64,000 nucleotides of DNA from Chionoecetes opilio (GCA_016584305.1 JACEEZ010007216.1:32501-96500); one strand, 5' to 3'. Positions 45,430 to 56,181 are shown, numbered from the stretch's first letter. A program made the numbers and translations. Notes: generated by a model from the letters alone, not told the origin.

Positions 45430-46189
45430 ATCATCACAACATTAAGGGAAGTCATGATGACAAGAGACAGTACGTAAGAGTAAGTAGATCGAGCTGCCGG
45501 GAGATTACTGACATTCAGCTGTAGACGTTGCCACGTAGCATTTTACAGTATTAGTGTGTCAAATTTCAGCTATGCTGTCTTCATGTAATGCTTATCAGTA
45601 AATTTAATGAATCTTGTCTCGTTATAAGATACTGTATGCTCCCCAATTTGTAACCAAACTAATTAAACTAATGTTCATAATTTCAGAGATGACCTCGATC
45701 CGTAATAATCCCCATATCCAGAACCCCATAATCCAGAATAATCTCCCCCATTACCGTAAGCGTACAAAAACTCTACAGCTTATTTCTCTCAAATTGATAC
45801 TAATAAGTCATGATTTTAAAATCTCTCAAACTAAACACTGTCGCTAATCTGGGCGGGAAGAGGGACACAGCTGATGTAGCCTCGCACGGCACCCATCCCT
45901 ACCCACCTTGCCTCTTCCCTCGCCGACATAATGCCAAGTAGCCCTTTACATTTTGCTTATGACAGCCCTGCTGTTCTCATGTACTGCTTATTTGGTAAAT
46001 AACAGCCGTTTTTAATATCGATTGTGTAGTTAAAACTTATAGATACTGTAATTTTTCCATAACTAGTAGAAATTATGATTAAATAATTCATAATTTCACC
46101 GGGGGACATACGCGCGAGTGCACATCTCATACCTTCTTTCCAAGATAAAGAGACAGATAAAGGAAAGAAAAGAGACATCCTGTTAATCC

Positions 46190-46363
46190 ACCTCGTACTC
46201 GGGCTCAAACATATAGGATCCCATGACAATCTGAGGTTCGTTTTCCTCATAGTATACGCGACCAGCGTCATTTCTTTCGGTGTCAGATTGAGCATCGTAC
46301 TCTAAATCTGTCACAGCTACAGATTCACTGTCTGACACCGAAGTACAATCGCTCATCATAACA
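46190..46363 (-). CDS. Opposite-strand 57-aa ORF of the mariner-like element, copy B
   Basis: Encodes the same protein as copy A (SVSDSESVAVTDLEYDAQSD ... SYMFEPEYEVD) with no amino-acid change I can see. Upstream in-frame codons extend it to 75, giving NRDARRHSVWHLSANVM before MSDC. Its integrity contrasts with the ruined transposase on the other strand. Confidence 0.45.
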
Positions 46364-46601
46364 TTTGCCGACAGGTGCCAGACAGAGTGTCTGCGGGCGT
46401 CCCTGTTCAAACGTCATCAATAACAGTCGTAGCCCTGTTGGAGGGAAGATTTTTTTTTTCGCGCGCTTTTTACAAAAGTCGTGTTTTTACGGAAGTAAGG
46501 CCTGGAAATCAATTATTTTTGGTGGATTAGGTGTTTTGAATTCATTCAATACATTCAACATAATTCGGCAAAAAAAAAATGGGTCTGGACGACTACTTTA
46601 A

Positions 46602-47988
46602 GGTTGATGTGTTCTATCCAATGCCATTATTAGAAGTCAATTATCTCTTGTAGACATTGAGATATTAAATAGTAGTATGTTAAAAATACACCAATACAAT
46701 TTTCTCACTTATTTAACTCCAAATTAATTTTGCCATGGCTCATCAGAAAGGCTCAAGCTCTATCTTTACTCTATCCTAGAGATTTCCTGTAAACCTTATT
46801 GTTTTCGATTTATTTAAAAAAAATACGATTTTTTACTTAAATCAAAGGTGTACCCTTTTTTTGAGATAGCTATTATATCAATAGGTAAAACACCTCAAGC
46901 TTAACGTTTGTTTGTTGTTACCCTATTAATGTTTCCTCAAGGACTAATAATTTCATGGGCAAAACAAAAAAATTTAAACCTACCCTAACCTAACCTCACC
47001 AAACCTATATATAAGATCCAGGGGTTAGATGCTCGAAGCAGTTACGGGACCATACGTATTACCCTACGAGGCTTTTACCTCGTACCGCCTCTACGGTTAA
47101 TGCTCAAACCGTTTTCTCCCTTGCTACGGGACCGCGAGGCTAAGGGTGCTCGGCACCACCCTTAACTCACTACGGGAGTGATATTTGAGGCGGCAAGACA
47201 TCAACAAACACCAAAATACAAGTTGTATCACTATATTTTATGTTTATTGTGTATTATAGAGCCATTCCATACTTGCCTGTTTGAAATGTGATGTGTTTAT
47301 TGCATCATGACTCCATATATATCATATTTAACATACAATACCTATACTTGCAATAGATTCATATCAGGGCAAACCTAATATATTAAATATATACATTGGT
47401 GGACTTCTTGAATCAAAACGTATAGTTCATCATACAAGTTTGGCCGCCACAATGATGCGGTGGTGGTGGTGTCATGATCTGACGTACACACGCACACACA
47501 CAAGCTGTAAGTCACGCTGCATTTGAATTCGTCTCTTTAAATTTCTTTCTTGTGTTCCCTGACAGCTGAGAGCAACGTGATTGGCCAGATCATGAGAGGT
47601 GCTGCTCTGTGATTGGTCAGCAGATTTTCCCCACACATCCCTAATATTTCCCACCCAGAGGCCCAGCGATCACCGTACGGGAGTGCCGCCTCTGTTCGAG
47701 CATTGACCTCGGTCTACCCTCGTACGGTTATTGTAGCCATACACTCATAAGTTGTCACTTACCAGGGATTTTAGAGCATCCCTGCCCAGGTATTTTCACA
47801 TAATTGATTAAAGTATCTCTTAGGAGATTATTAGGGGTATATTATTGTACCCCTATTAAGGGTATATAATATCCTACCCTTCTAATTATATATACTCTTA
47901 ATAGGGATTATTAAATAGGGTATTAATATCACAGATATATTTCACCCTATGTTTCCTTATAAAATCATTTTACTCCGTAACTATTATA
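46602..47988. other. Gene-free stretch
   Basis: CTACCCTAACCTAACCTCAC at 46980 is a short CCTAA-like (arthropod telomere-type) run. 47030-47190 and 47670-47740 share CTACGG/CGTACGG, GCTCGAA and ACCTCG-type words in inverted order, suggesting a degraded TIR element. 47820-47930 is AT-rich and palindromic (GGGTATAT/ATATACCC-like). No gene. Confidence 0.35.
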
Positions 47989-48363
47989 GACTAGGAATAT
48001 TATGTGAAAAGGGGCCCATAAATCACATGAGGGGTAACGGTTTGTTACAAGCTGTCACCCATGCTAGGATTGAACCATGACACCTCCTGAGCAATATTAG
48101 CCTGGATGACACTTGATATTTTGATTTAGGACCTCACAGTGGGTTATTTTGTGAAAGAGGTCAATCGCGAAATATCAGATTTTCTCGAAAATACAAAAAT
48201 GTCAACAAAATGACCAATACTGCAGGTACAAACTTTATTTTGGTGTCAAAATGAGCAGAATTACAAGCCCTATTGTAGAAATATTGCTTTATGCTATAGA
48301 ATTGGGAAATGTTAAAAACATTTCCCAAGAGCACGAACAGAGCACGTCAACAAAGTCGGGTAA

Positions 48364-51300
48364 GTCGCTGGTGGTCTGATAGGAATAACTCGAACAGACA
48401 GTGCAAGGGACAAATGGTGCCTGACATACAACGAGCGAAGCCGAATTGTTGACGAAACCACTTCAATGTTTGGCATGGCAATCGATGACACCGAGTATGC
48501 ACCATCTGCGTACAAAGATGTCGGTCCAGCAGGAATAAAGAGGGACAGAGAAGATGTTCAAAAGCTACAGGAAAAGTTATCACGATTCACAATATTTGAC
48601 AGTGAGAGCAACGCAGGCGTCGAGTTGACCTGTCTGATGACAATGGATCTTGCCCCTGAAAACATCATGAACGCTTTACTGACCGCTGAAACCCATGGAG
48701 AATCAAAGATCAAAGAATTTGTGGAATCACGGATTTGCAAACAAGACGTTGGCTTTCATGTAAAATTGAAACAGTCACAGAGTCCTACACTGACGACAAT
48801 GTACACACTAGAAACGAGGAAGGATGCTAGTCAAAAGGGTCAAACCATCAAAGCAGACAGGCTTCTGTTCCAGCGGCTTCTTGTTGTGGCACAGGACTCC
48901 GGACGTGATATAGACCTTAAAAGTCTTCTGAGTCATGAACTAACACCGGTAGCACTGTCATTGGAAGACACGGCAGGACGCCTACGTCCTACCAATAAAG
49001 CTGCGCTCGGGAAGATCTTTGAGGATGGAGTAACTGTTGAGGTCCTGCCAGAGTCTTCGCTTAAGACATGTTTTATCATAGCTGGTCAGGCATTGGTACA
49101 AGCCATTGGAAAACCAACGGGGGCAAAGTCATTTGGAGATCTGGCTGATGTCTTCAATGCATCAGTTTCAGGCATTTCAATGAGCACTGCTCAAGAGCGA
49201 TGTGGTTTTCGATCAATATCGTATCACATCAATCAAGTCTGGACCGGGAAAGGGGAGAGGGGCGAGTACGTTCTATCCGGCGCAAGATCGACAGCAGAGA
49301 GATTCCACTCCCTGCCAACTGGAAGCAGTTCATGGACTTACCAGAAAACAAGGCAAATCTTACCAAGTTTCTCCGCGATCAAATGATGTTGGAGGCAAAA
49401 AAGAGCCGACCCACTTGTGAGTTGATCCCTGCAGGTGGGTTTGAGAAAGAAACCAAAGTAGCATCGTCACAGGGGTCTGATGTTGAACAGCTGCAATCAT
49501 CTCACGAGGAGGCCGATACACGTATAATATTGCATGCCAAGGCGGCCTATATGGATGGATACGAACGGATCATAGTCTCGTGCAGGGACACCGACGTATT
49601 GGTACTGCTCACGCCCTGTATGAAAGTTCTGACACTTGTGAATGAAAGCAAATATGATAGCTACTGTATGATAAGAGCAGTTTGGGATAAACTAGCATGC
49701 TTACAATGTTATGGCCATTTTTCACATTTTTGAAGAGTGTTACAATTATCCCCATAGGTGGGATGGTTGTAACAGAGGCTGGGGATGAATGTAACAAGAT
49801 GGGTATTTGCCACAAAATAAGTATTTTTAAAAAGCACAAAAGTCTATTGCATGTGGTCTGTAACACAGCCTGTCAACACTGTAAATCAAAGAAGAAAAAA
49901 ATACTTAGTCAGCCAAGCAGTTGTCACATATGTAGGAGCTTCTCAACAATTTCAACATTTCAACAAGACCACCTCCTAAATCTAGCTACAGAGATTCCAA
50001 TGCTTATCATGAGTACAAAGCCTAAACAGACACAGAGCCTTAAACACATTTTTCTTTCTTATGTCCCGGGGAAGTTGAACGGTTACAACTCCCCGATTCA
50101 GGTGTTAAACTACCCAACCCTCTGAGGATTTTTGCTTTCATTCCCTCCCTTGTCGACAAAACAAGTGTTAGCAACCACACTATAAGTAGACTGAATATCA
50201 AGATCCAACCCCCTGTAGTTGTTTAGATCCAATCATGGTAAACCTTGGATGAGGAACAAGAAAACAAGACTGTTTTTGTTCCCTACATGTACAGAAACGG
50301 GAACCACCGGTTTTCTAGCGCAGAACGATTCGTACAGCTTTCAAAATCAGGAGAAAACGAAATGAAGGATTGTGCATGCGCCAAGTAGCTTACTTCGTCA
50401 CAAAACCACTTTGCGATTGTTAAATCGCTCGGTGTTAAAAATTATCCCCGTGTTACTTTTAAATCCCCACCATCCCCTAGAGTTGACAAGGACATGCAGC
50501 GTAAACATCCTGGTGTACCATGCGGTTACAGGAGTGACAAGACAGACAACAAGTGGACCGGGAAAAGACGACATGGAAGGTATTCCAGCTAATGGAAGCA
50601 TTGCTTGATGACCTCGGACGTGGCACGCTGTCAGAAATCCAAGTACGGAGTGTGGAAGATTTTCTTCTGCAGCATTACTCACCACTTCGACGAAACTATC
50701 ATCAAGATGTGCGTACCGCATGTTTCAAAAGGGCACCAAAGACCAAAAAAAAGAACATAAAAACATAAGAACATAAGAACATAAGGGAAGCTAAAGAGGC
50801 CGCGAGCCTACACCGTGGTAGTTCCTTCACCTAACACTACCTACATCCCCTTTCATTCCCCATCCAGGGAACCTACCAGCTCCCCTTTAAAGCTCTTAAT
50901 GACTCCGCACAAACTACCTGTCTACTGGACCATTCCATCATTCACCACCATTTGTGAACCAGTTTTTCCCTATTTCCTTTCTAAAATCTACGCTTTTTCC
51001 AGCTTGAATCCGTACTTTTTGTTCTACCCTGGTTAAAAGCGTAAGAACTTTTCCTACCTCTCCTTATTAGATCCCTTTATCCACTTAAAATTTCTATCAG
51101 ATCGCCCCTTTACTCTGCATCTCTCGGTGAGTGTAATTTCAATAACTTCAATCTCTTCTCTAACAAACAGTTAACGCATCCCTTGTATCATTTTGGTCAT
51201 CCTCTCGCACTGTTTTAACAACACATATCCATCCTGTAATAATGGAGACAAAACTGAACCGCATAGTCTCGGGGGAAAAGCTTCGCCAAGTCGAAAATGT

Positions 51301-51540
51301 TCTTGAACAACACACAAATGCGCACACAACCAGGCTCAGGTGTTCCAGCAGATCCAATCCTAAAATAGAGTCGCCCATTGGGAGTGGATGGTACGAGGAT
51401 CCCTACGAGGAGCTACACCCACCGTCAGTTGGACGATCTCTCCAACCGAGTTCACAAATAATTAGTTTTGCTGCAATGCCAAAATTGTGCAACTTCCAGA
51501 TACCTTGTATGGGCCAAGACCACTTGAAATTTGCATAGTT
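48364..51540 (+). pseudogene. Academ-like transposon protein, middle and C-terminal half with XPG/PIN-like nuclease motif
   Basis: Open from 48364 (SARDKWCLTYNERSRIVDET) through FTIFDSESNAGVELTCLMTM and FQRLLVV to MSTAQER. It then changes frame (VVFDQYRITSIKSG) and again (IPLPANWKQFMDLPENKANL, SSHEEADTRIILHAK, SCRDTDVLVLL). The E-E-A-D and D-T-D pair resembles the acidic metal-binding clusters of XPG/FEN and PIN-like nucleases. After a non-coding gap the GCDTTS-region (LVYHAVTG, then GREKTTWK-type) and VFQLMEALLDDLGRGTLSEI follow at 50500-50740. The piece after the LINE insertion (51242-51450) has GSGWYEDPYEELHPPS. The order matches the 15-kb fragment. At least two frameshifts plus the insertion make it dead. 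The N-terminal half is absent. Confidence 0.7.
50749..51240 (-). mobile_element. CR1-like LINE 3' end inside the Academ-like element
   Basis: Reverse strand ends with the octamer tail TTATGTTCTTATGTTCTTAT. Upstream are FTNRVV-region equivalents (complement of TTTGTGAACCAGTTTTTCCC) and CAGATCGCCCCTTTACTC. The same LINE occurs at 53103, 58-59.5 kb and 63.7 kb. Confidence 0.85.
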
Positions 51541-52291
51541 TGCCTGTACCTGTTATAAGGAGTGTGTACAACCCTTACAGGTTGCCATTGAAACGGCTTG
51601 AATTTACTAAGCACGACATTCTTTATTTTAAATTTCATTTACATGTAAAGCATATATTCAATTATGCGCCTTTTGTCCTTTTCGTCAGTGCTTACTTGCA
51701 TTTTCACTAATGTTTTATGTTTGTAAAAAATAACATTAAATCTAGTCATTAACTATAGCATAAAGCAATATTTTTAACAATATGGCTGTAATTTTGCTCA
51801 TTTTGACACCAATATAATTGTAACTGCAGTATGGTCTTTTATTGAATTTGTATTCTCGAGAAAATCCGATATTTACGATTGCCACGTTTCACATATATAT
51901 TCCTAGTCCTAACTCACTTAATTATAGCAAATAAGCATAGTTTATACCATGGATTGTCAATCCTACAATTTGACACCTATAATAAAGGTTGTACTACAGT
52001 ATTGTCATTTTGATTGAAATTTTTGTATTTCCGAGAAAATCTGATAATTGCATTGACTCTTTCAAAAATAACCCACTGTGAGGTACTAAATCAAATTCAA
52101 GTGTAATCCAGGCTAAATTGCCAGGAGGTGTCATGCTTCAATCCAGCATAGGTGACAGTTGTACAAAAACCGTATTCCCCCTCATGTAATCATTGAGATT
52201 ATATTCTAGTCAAATTAGGCCAGGAGTAAAAATGTGGACAATTGTGAAAAAAATGGTAAGCTATAACATCTGTATGATGTTGGTATCAAAT

Positions 52292-53030
52292 CAGGGGTGG
52301 GGAAGTCCGGCCCTTCACAAACAAATGCCCTGTCAGGCCCTAAGGCCACACAGACCAGAATCTAAATCCAATAAATTCCAGTATTTTTCATCTAGCCGGA
52401 ACTTTAAATTGTTATCAAGTGCATGCATAATAATTATACCGGTAAATGTTAAGTGGCCAGGCACGTCTAACTTACGGACGGATAGGAACACAGAGGTCGG
52501 GACGGGGCACGTAAATTCACTAGGGCTCTGTTGGCCCAAACACCAGCCTGCTTTAAGTCTAGTTTTGTATGGCCCTAATGTTTGTCATGTTTATCCAAAT
52601 GTACATTGGTAGTCCCATGGTTCCCCAGCCTGCTCAATCTGAACTTGGCCCTTGTAGTCCATGGTTCCCCAGCCCTGCTCTAAAGTCTGACTTTGGGCCC
52701 TTGTTGTCCATGGTTCCCCAGCCCTGCTCTAAGTCTGACCTTGGCCCTTGTTAGTCCAATGGTTCCCCAGCCCTGCTCTAAGTCTGACCTTGGCCCTTGT
52801 TAGTCCCATGGTTCCCCAGCCCTGCTCTAAAGTCTGACCTTGGCCCTTGTTAGTCCAATGGTTCCCCAGCCCTGCTCTAAGGTTGACCTTGGCCCTTGTA
52901 GTCCATGGTTCCCCAGCCCTGCTCTAAAGTTGACCTTGGCCTGTTAGTCCATGATTCCCCAGCCCTGCTCTAAAGTCTGACCTTGGCCCTTGTTAGTCAA
53001 TGGTTCCCCAGCCCTGCTCTAAAGTCTGAC
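52292..53030. mobile_element. hAT-like MITE whose right part is a ~50-bp minisatellite
   Basis: Left end CAGGGGTGGGGAAGTCCGGC is a hAT-type terminus. The matching right terminus GGTTCCCCAGCCCTG occurs about nine times between 52612 and 53018 in units of 48-50 bases: TGGTTCCCCAGCCCTGCTCT, AAAGTCTGACCTTGGCCCTT, GTTAGTCCA. The last unit abuts transporter exon 53031-53102, and each unit contains the exon's terminal bases and splice donor (see findings). Confidence 0.75.
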
Positions 53031-53102
53031 CTTGGGTGAGAGTTGTGTCGCCATGTGTTGGATGCGCCCAACCTCGTCCTTCTCCTCCATCTCAAGGATT
53101 TT
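53031..53102 (-). CDS. ABCC4/MRP4-like transporter exon (after the TMD1 end)
   Basis: 72 nt, phase 0 at both ends: KILEMEEKDEVGRIQHMATQ, LSPK. Acceptor TTCCCAG ends at 53103 on the reverse strand and donor GTCAGA follows AAG. It follows exon 54481-54591 with matching phase, at the same place where human MRP4 has an RIQ-to-TFLLLDE exon join (from memory). It is the linker leading to nucleotide-binding domain 1. No later exon, in particular no Walker A motif, is recognisable in the remaining 53 kb on this strand. Confidence 0.65.
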
Positions 53103-53185
53103 CTGGGAACATAAAAACATAAGAACATAAGGAAGCTACAAGAGGCCGTGAGACCTACAAGAGGTAGTTCCTGTATAGGGTAAAT
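53103..53185 (-). mobile_element. CR1-like LINE tail forming an exon's acceptor region
   Basis: Reverse strand: GGCCTCTTGTAGCTTCCTTA then TGTTCTTATGTTTTTATGTT and CCCAG. It is the family 3' end with its T-rich octamer tail, reaching to within three to five bases of the exon border. Confidence 0.75.
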
Positions 53186-53326
53186 TCCCCTCATTAGAAT
53201 GTCACTCACAATATAAAAGTGAGTACAAATGTAGATATCCAGTGAAAATATATACTAGTATATTTTATGCATGTTAATATTGTACTCTAGTGGAAATGTT
53301 ACTTGTGATTCATGAATCCTAAGGAA

Positions 53327-53590
53327 GGAAGATGAATAGCCTACAGGCGCTATAGGCTCAAACACAAACAAATTTAAAACAAAATTAAATAAATAAAAAA
53401 ATAATATAAATCCCTGTACACTATAAAGAGTAGGCCGGCCTGTCTTCTTCTTTGCAGGGAAAACATAAATATTTTCCATGTTCATATTGGAAATGTGATT
53501 GATAAAACTTAAGGAAGATGAATAGCCTGCAGGCGCTATAGGTTCCAACGTAAAAAAATAATAATAATAATAAAATGAAATAATAATATT
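53327..53590. repeat. Duplicated SINE tails
   Basis: AAGATGAATAGCCTACAGGC, GCTATAGGCTC (53327-53375) and AAGATGAATAGCCTGCAGGC, GCTATAGGTTC (53515-53555) match the SINE 3' end (GCGCTATAGGC) and stand about 190 bases apart, so the segment was duplicated after insertion. Confidence 0.55.
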
Positions 53591-53705
53591 CTTCTTCTTT
53601 CTGTTTAACATCAGTTTTTCCCATCATCGTTATGAGGCTAGACGGCCGATGACACGCTTCCAACTATCTCTATCCGTTGCCTCAACTTCTTCAATGCCTA
53701 ATGCT
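53591..53705 (-). pseudogene. LINE C-terminal scrap
   Basis: Reverse strand contains TDRDSWKRVIGRLAS-like sequence (WKR.I.R) typical of the end of RTE/L2-type polyproteins, followed by a degenerate (TAA)n run. Too short for family assignment. Confidence 0.35.
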
Positions 53706-53768
53706 GCAAGACGTCTTCAACACTGCCTCCATGTCTATAATAATAAAATAATAATAACAATCCCTGTA

Positions 53769-54134
53769 CAGTAATCTCCCATTTTCCCGTCGTTCTAATA
53801 TACGCCGTGCCACGTTATCCGGCGCCAGCAATTCCACCGTATCAAAACACTGTCCGTCCATGTCATGCATTAGCCGGCAAAAATTCTGGCACATATTTGG
53901 GCGCATGATGCACAAAAATGTCTTTTCGCTGGATAATTTGGTAATAATTCGGTAATAAACTGTTCTAGTTATAATTATTATTATTATTATTATTACTGCT
54001 ATCATCATTTACACTGGTTATTATTGGGTTGGTGGGTGGCAGAGAGGCCTGGGGGGCAGTGATGCATTATTCGGCTTTTAACGTTATCCGGCAAGGTCTT
54101 GGCTGCCATGCGCCGGATAAACGGGAGATTACTG
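53769..54134. mobile_element. Pogo-type MITE, 366 bp
   Basis: Ends CAGTAATCTCCCATTTTCCC and AAACGGGAGATTACTG (inverted), each next to TA. Subterminal TTATCCGGC words in both orientations. No coding part. Lies in a transporter intron. Confidence 0.85.
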
Positions 54135-54143
54135 TAATAATAA

Positions 54144-54210
54144 TAATCCGTGTCCAGTACAGAGTTTGGGCGTGTGGTGTACCTGCAGCCTGGCGCAGAT
54201 ACACATCACG
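54144..54210 (-). pseudogene. Partial duplicate of the transporter exon's 3' border
   Basis: GCGTGTGGTGTACCTGCAGC, CTGGCGCAGATACAC parallels 54465-54510 (GCGTGTGGTTTGGCTACCTG, GAGTCTGGCGCAGGTCATGT). On the reverse strand it keeps the end of the exon (CARLQ) and a GTACAC donor-like site, but the rest of the exon is missing. Confidence 0.6.
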
Positions 54211-54480
54211 CATCAATAAATAAATAAATCCCCCCAAAAATAAAAATAAAAATAAAATTAGAATAAAAAGATTACATAAATCCAAAATTAAATAAATAAA
54301 ATGAATAAAATAGTTTAAAAAAAATTAATAAATCCAAAATAAAATGAATTTTTTTTTTTTAAGTTAAAAAAGAAAAGAAAAAAAAAGAAAAAGAAAAAGT
54401 CCAGAATAAAATAAATAAAATCCAGCAATGATAATAATCCGTGTAGTGCAGTGTAGAGTGATGGCGTGTGGTTTGGCTAC

Positions 54481-54591
54481 CTGGAGTCTGGCGCAGGTCA
54501 TGTATACCTCGGCGGCATTGATGATGCTCATGGGGAAGTACCCGCTGACAGAGTTCTGCACACTGTTGATCAGCGCAATGGTGAGGAACAC
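54481..54591 (-). CDS. ABCC4/MRP4-like transporter exon (TMD1 last helix region)
   Basis: 111 nt, 37 codons, phase 0 at both ends: VFLTIALINSVQNSVSGYFP, MSIINAAEVYMTCARLQ. Acceptor GTGTTCCAG, donor GTAGCC. The equivalent human MRP4 segment (VFVAVTLYGAVR...SIRRIQ, from memory) also has 37 residues, with the FFP turn and the ..E.. helix aligned. ABCC proteins are ATP-driven exporters of organic anions and conjugates in the plasma membrane. This exon lies at the end of the first membrane domain. Confidence 0.85.
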
Positions 54592-54740
54592 CTGGAACAC
54601 AGGGCCAGGGAGGCCAGGGCTGAGGAGCCGCTACACAGTCATGCAATGAAAAGGTTACTTATTATTGTGAACCAAAAAAGCAGAGCAAATGGCATACACT
54701 CTTTAGTTTAGTTTAGTTTAGCTTTAGTAATGCCTGAAAC

Positions 54741-54815
54741 AGACGGTGCAGGAGGCCAGGGCTGATGTGCCGCTACAGAGTGATGCAATTAAAAGATTAT
54801 TTATAATTATTAACC
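54741..54815 (-). repeat. Duplicate of the intron side of the transporter exon
   Basis: GGAGGCCAGGGCTGATGTGC, CGCTACAGAGTGATGCAATT parallels 54607-54655 (GGAGGCCAGGGCTGAGGAGC, CGCTACACAGTCATGCAATG). With 54144-54210 it shows that the exon neighbourhood was once tandemly duplicated. Confidence 0.65.
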
Positions 54816-55142
54816 AGGGAACCCCACTGTAAATAAGCTAGGACACATTTGTGGTGATCCTTGTGAGAGCTATATAGCATACTTCACCGTGATGTTAATG
54901 CCGGGGCATAGGGAGGGAACATAGCGGCCAGGGCAAGCACTGGAATAGCACCTCTGGTGGTGGGGAGACTCTGCAGCGGAGGGTCCCAGAACATGCTTGA
55001 AATATGAGCAATTCTACGGTAGGAGCATTTTGAAGCCACATTCAAAGCTACATTTTGGTAATTAATTTGATTTGACGAGGAAGATTTGGCGCCCCCTTCA
55101 AGTGGCGCCCACGTACCCTGCCTGCCACACCCTGGATACGCC
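54816..55142. other. No gene; hAT-like right end
   Basis: CCACACCCTGGATACGCCTC-TG ending near 55146 is the complement of a hAT-style CAGAGGCGTATCCAGGG terminus. The left partner is not found. Confidence 0.45.
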
Positions 55143-55690
55143 TCTGTGTTAATGCAATGTGCCTGTGTGATCTATAGTGTGGACTAACTCTTACTAAATA
55201 ATGTGCCTGTGTGATCTATAGTGTGGACTAACTCTTACTAAATAATGTGCCTCTAGGATCTATAGTGTGGACTAACTCTTACTAAATAATGTGCCTCTAG
55301 GATCTATAGTGTGGACTAACTCTTACTAAATAATGTGCCTGTAGGATCTATAGTGTGGACTAACTCTTACTAAATAATGTGCCTCTAGGATCTATAGTGT
55401 GGACTAACTCTTACTAAATAATGTGCCTCTAGGATCTATAGTGTGGACTAACTCTTACTAATAAAAGTGCCTCTAGGATCTATAGTGTGGACTAACTCTT
55501 ACTAAATAATGTGCCTCTAGGATCTATAGTGTGGACTAACTCTTACTAAATAATGTGCCTGTAGGATCTATAGTGTGGACTAACTCTTACTAAATAATGT
55601 GCCTGTAGGATCTATAGTGTGGACTAACTCTTACTAAATAAAGTGCCTCTAGGATATATAGTGTGGACTAACTCTTACTAAATAAAGTCA
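55143..55690. repeat. 44-bp minisatellite, about 12 copies
   Basis: Unit CTCTAGGATCTATAGTGTGG then ACTAACTCTTACTAAATAAT-GTGC. Its first copies abut the hAT-like end at 55146. Lies in a transporter intron. Confidence 0.95.
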
Positions 55691-55720
55691 TTCAAAACCA
55701 AAAGAGCACAGCTGCTGCCT

Positions 55721-56181
55721 TAAGGTGCGTCCACACAAGGCATTACGTTTGCGGCATTTCGTTGGCAATTACGTGATGCGGGATAGAAACGGGTGTGGTC
55801 CAAAAGGCATTACGTGCGCATTACGTTGCACATTACGTGATGCGGGCGGAGTTTACTGCGAATCATAACATTGGCTGACTTGTACTAGAGAGAGGGCCAG
55901 ATAATGATCATATAAGCCTCTCCTACAAAAATAGATTCTTTTATAATAATTATGATCCTTAAATAGTAGAGAATCCTTGTAAATAATAGAATAAGCCTTT
56001 GAAAAGTAAAAAAAGAAACGGTAGGCAGGCAGCTGACGATAGTGCGTGCATACGTTGCAAAAATGCCCCGGCCAGATTTGCCTCCCACATTAAATTTTCC
56101 GCATCACTCAAAAACGAAAATGAGTTCTTGATCATAATGCGCAACGTAATGCGCAACGTCATGCTCTTGTGGAGCACCTTA
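55721..56181. mobile_element. TIR MITE with CATTACGT repeats
   Basis: Ends TAAGGTGCGTCCACACAAG and CTTGTGGAGCACCTTA (inverted, about 16 matching bases). Subterminal GCATTACGT/ACGTAATGC words repeat in both orientations. Superfamily not assigned. Confidence 0.65.

Larger units (their letters stand above)
43621..46601 (+). mobile_element. Tc1/mariner-like transposon, copy B
   Basis: Same organisation as copy A with ends TTAAAGTATCGTCCAGACC and GGTCTGGACGACTACTTTAA. It differs by many single-base deletions, mostly in homopolymers or doublets. Transposase remains run 44391-45429. Confidence 0.85.
47989..52211 (+). mobile_element. Academ-like DNA transposon (tentative), C-terminal-half copy
   Basis: The left terminal repeat is about 310 bases (47989-48300, from GACTAGGAATATTATGTG). 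The right end holds the same sequence inverted twice: an outer copy (about 51910-52211, ending TATATTCTAGTC) and an inner partial copy (about 51756-51910). Between them is the coding relic 48364-51540 and a reverse-strand LINE tail (50749-51240). Target duplication not resolved. Confidence 0.7.

Noticed and set aside
54453..54711. Forward ORFs over the transporter exon
   Set aside because: They are complements of the reverse-strand exon, which has the ABCC motif match, matching phases and splice sites.
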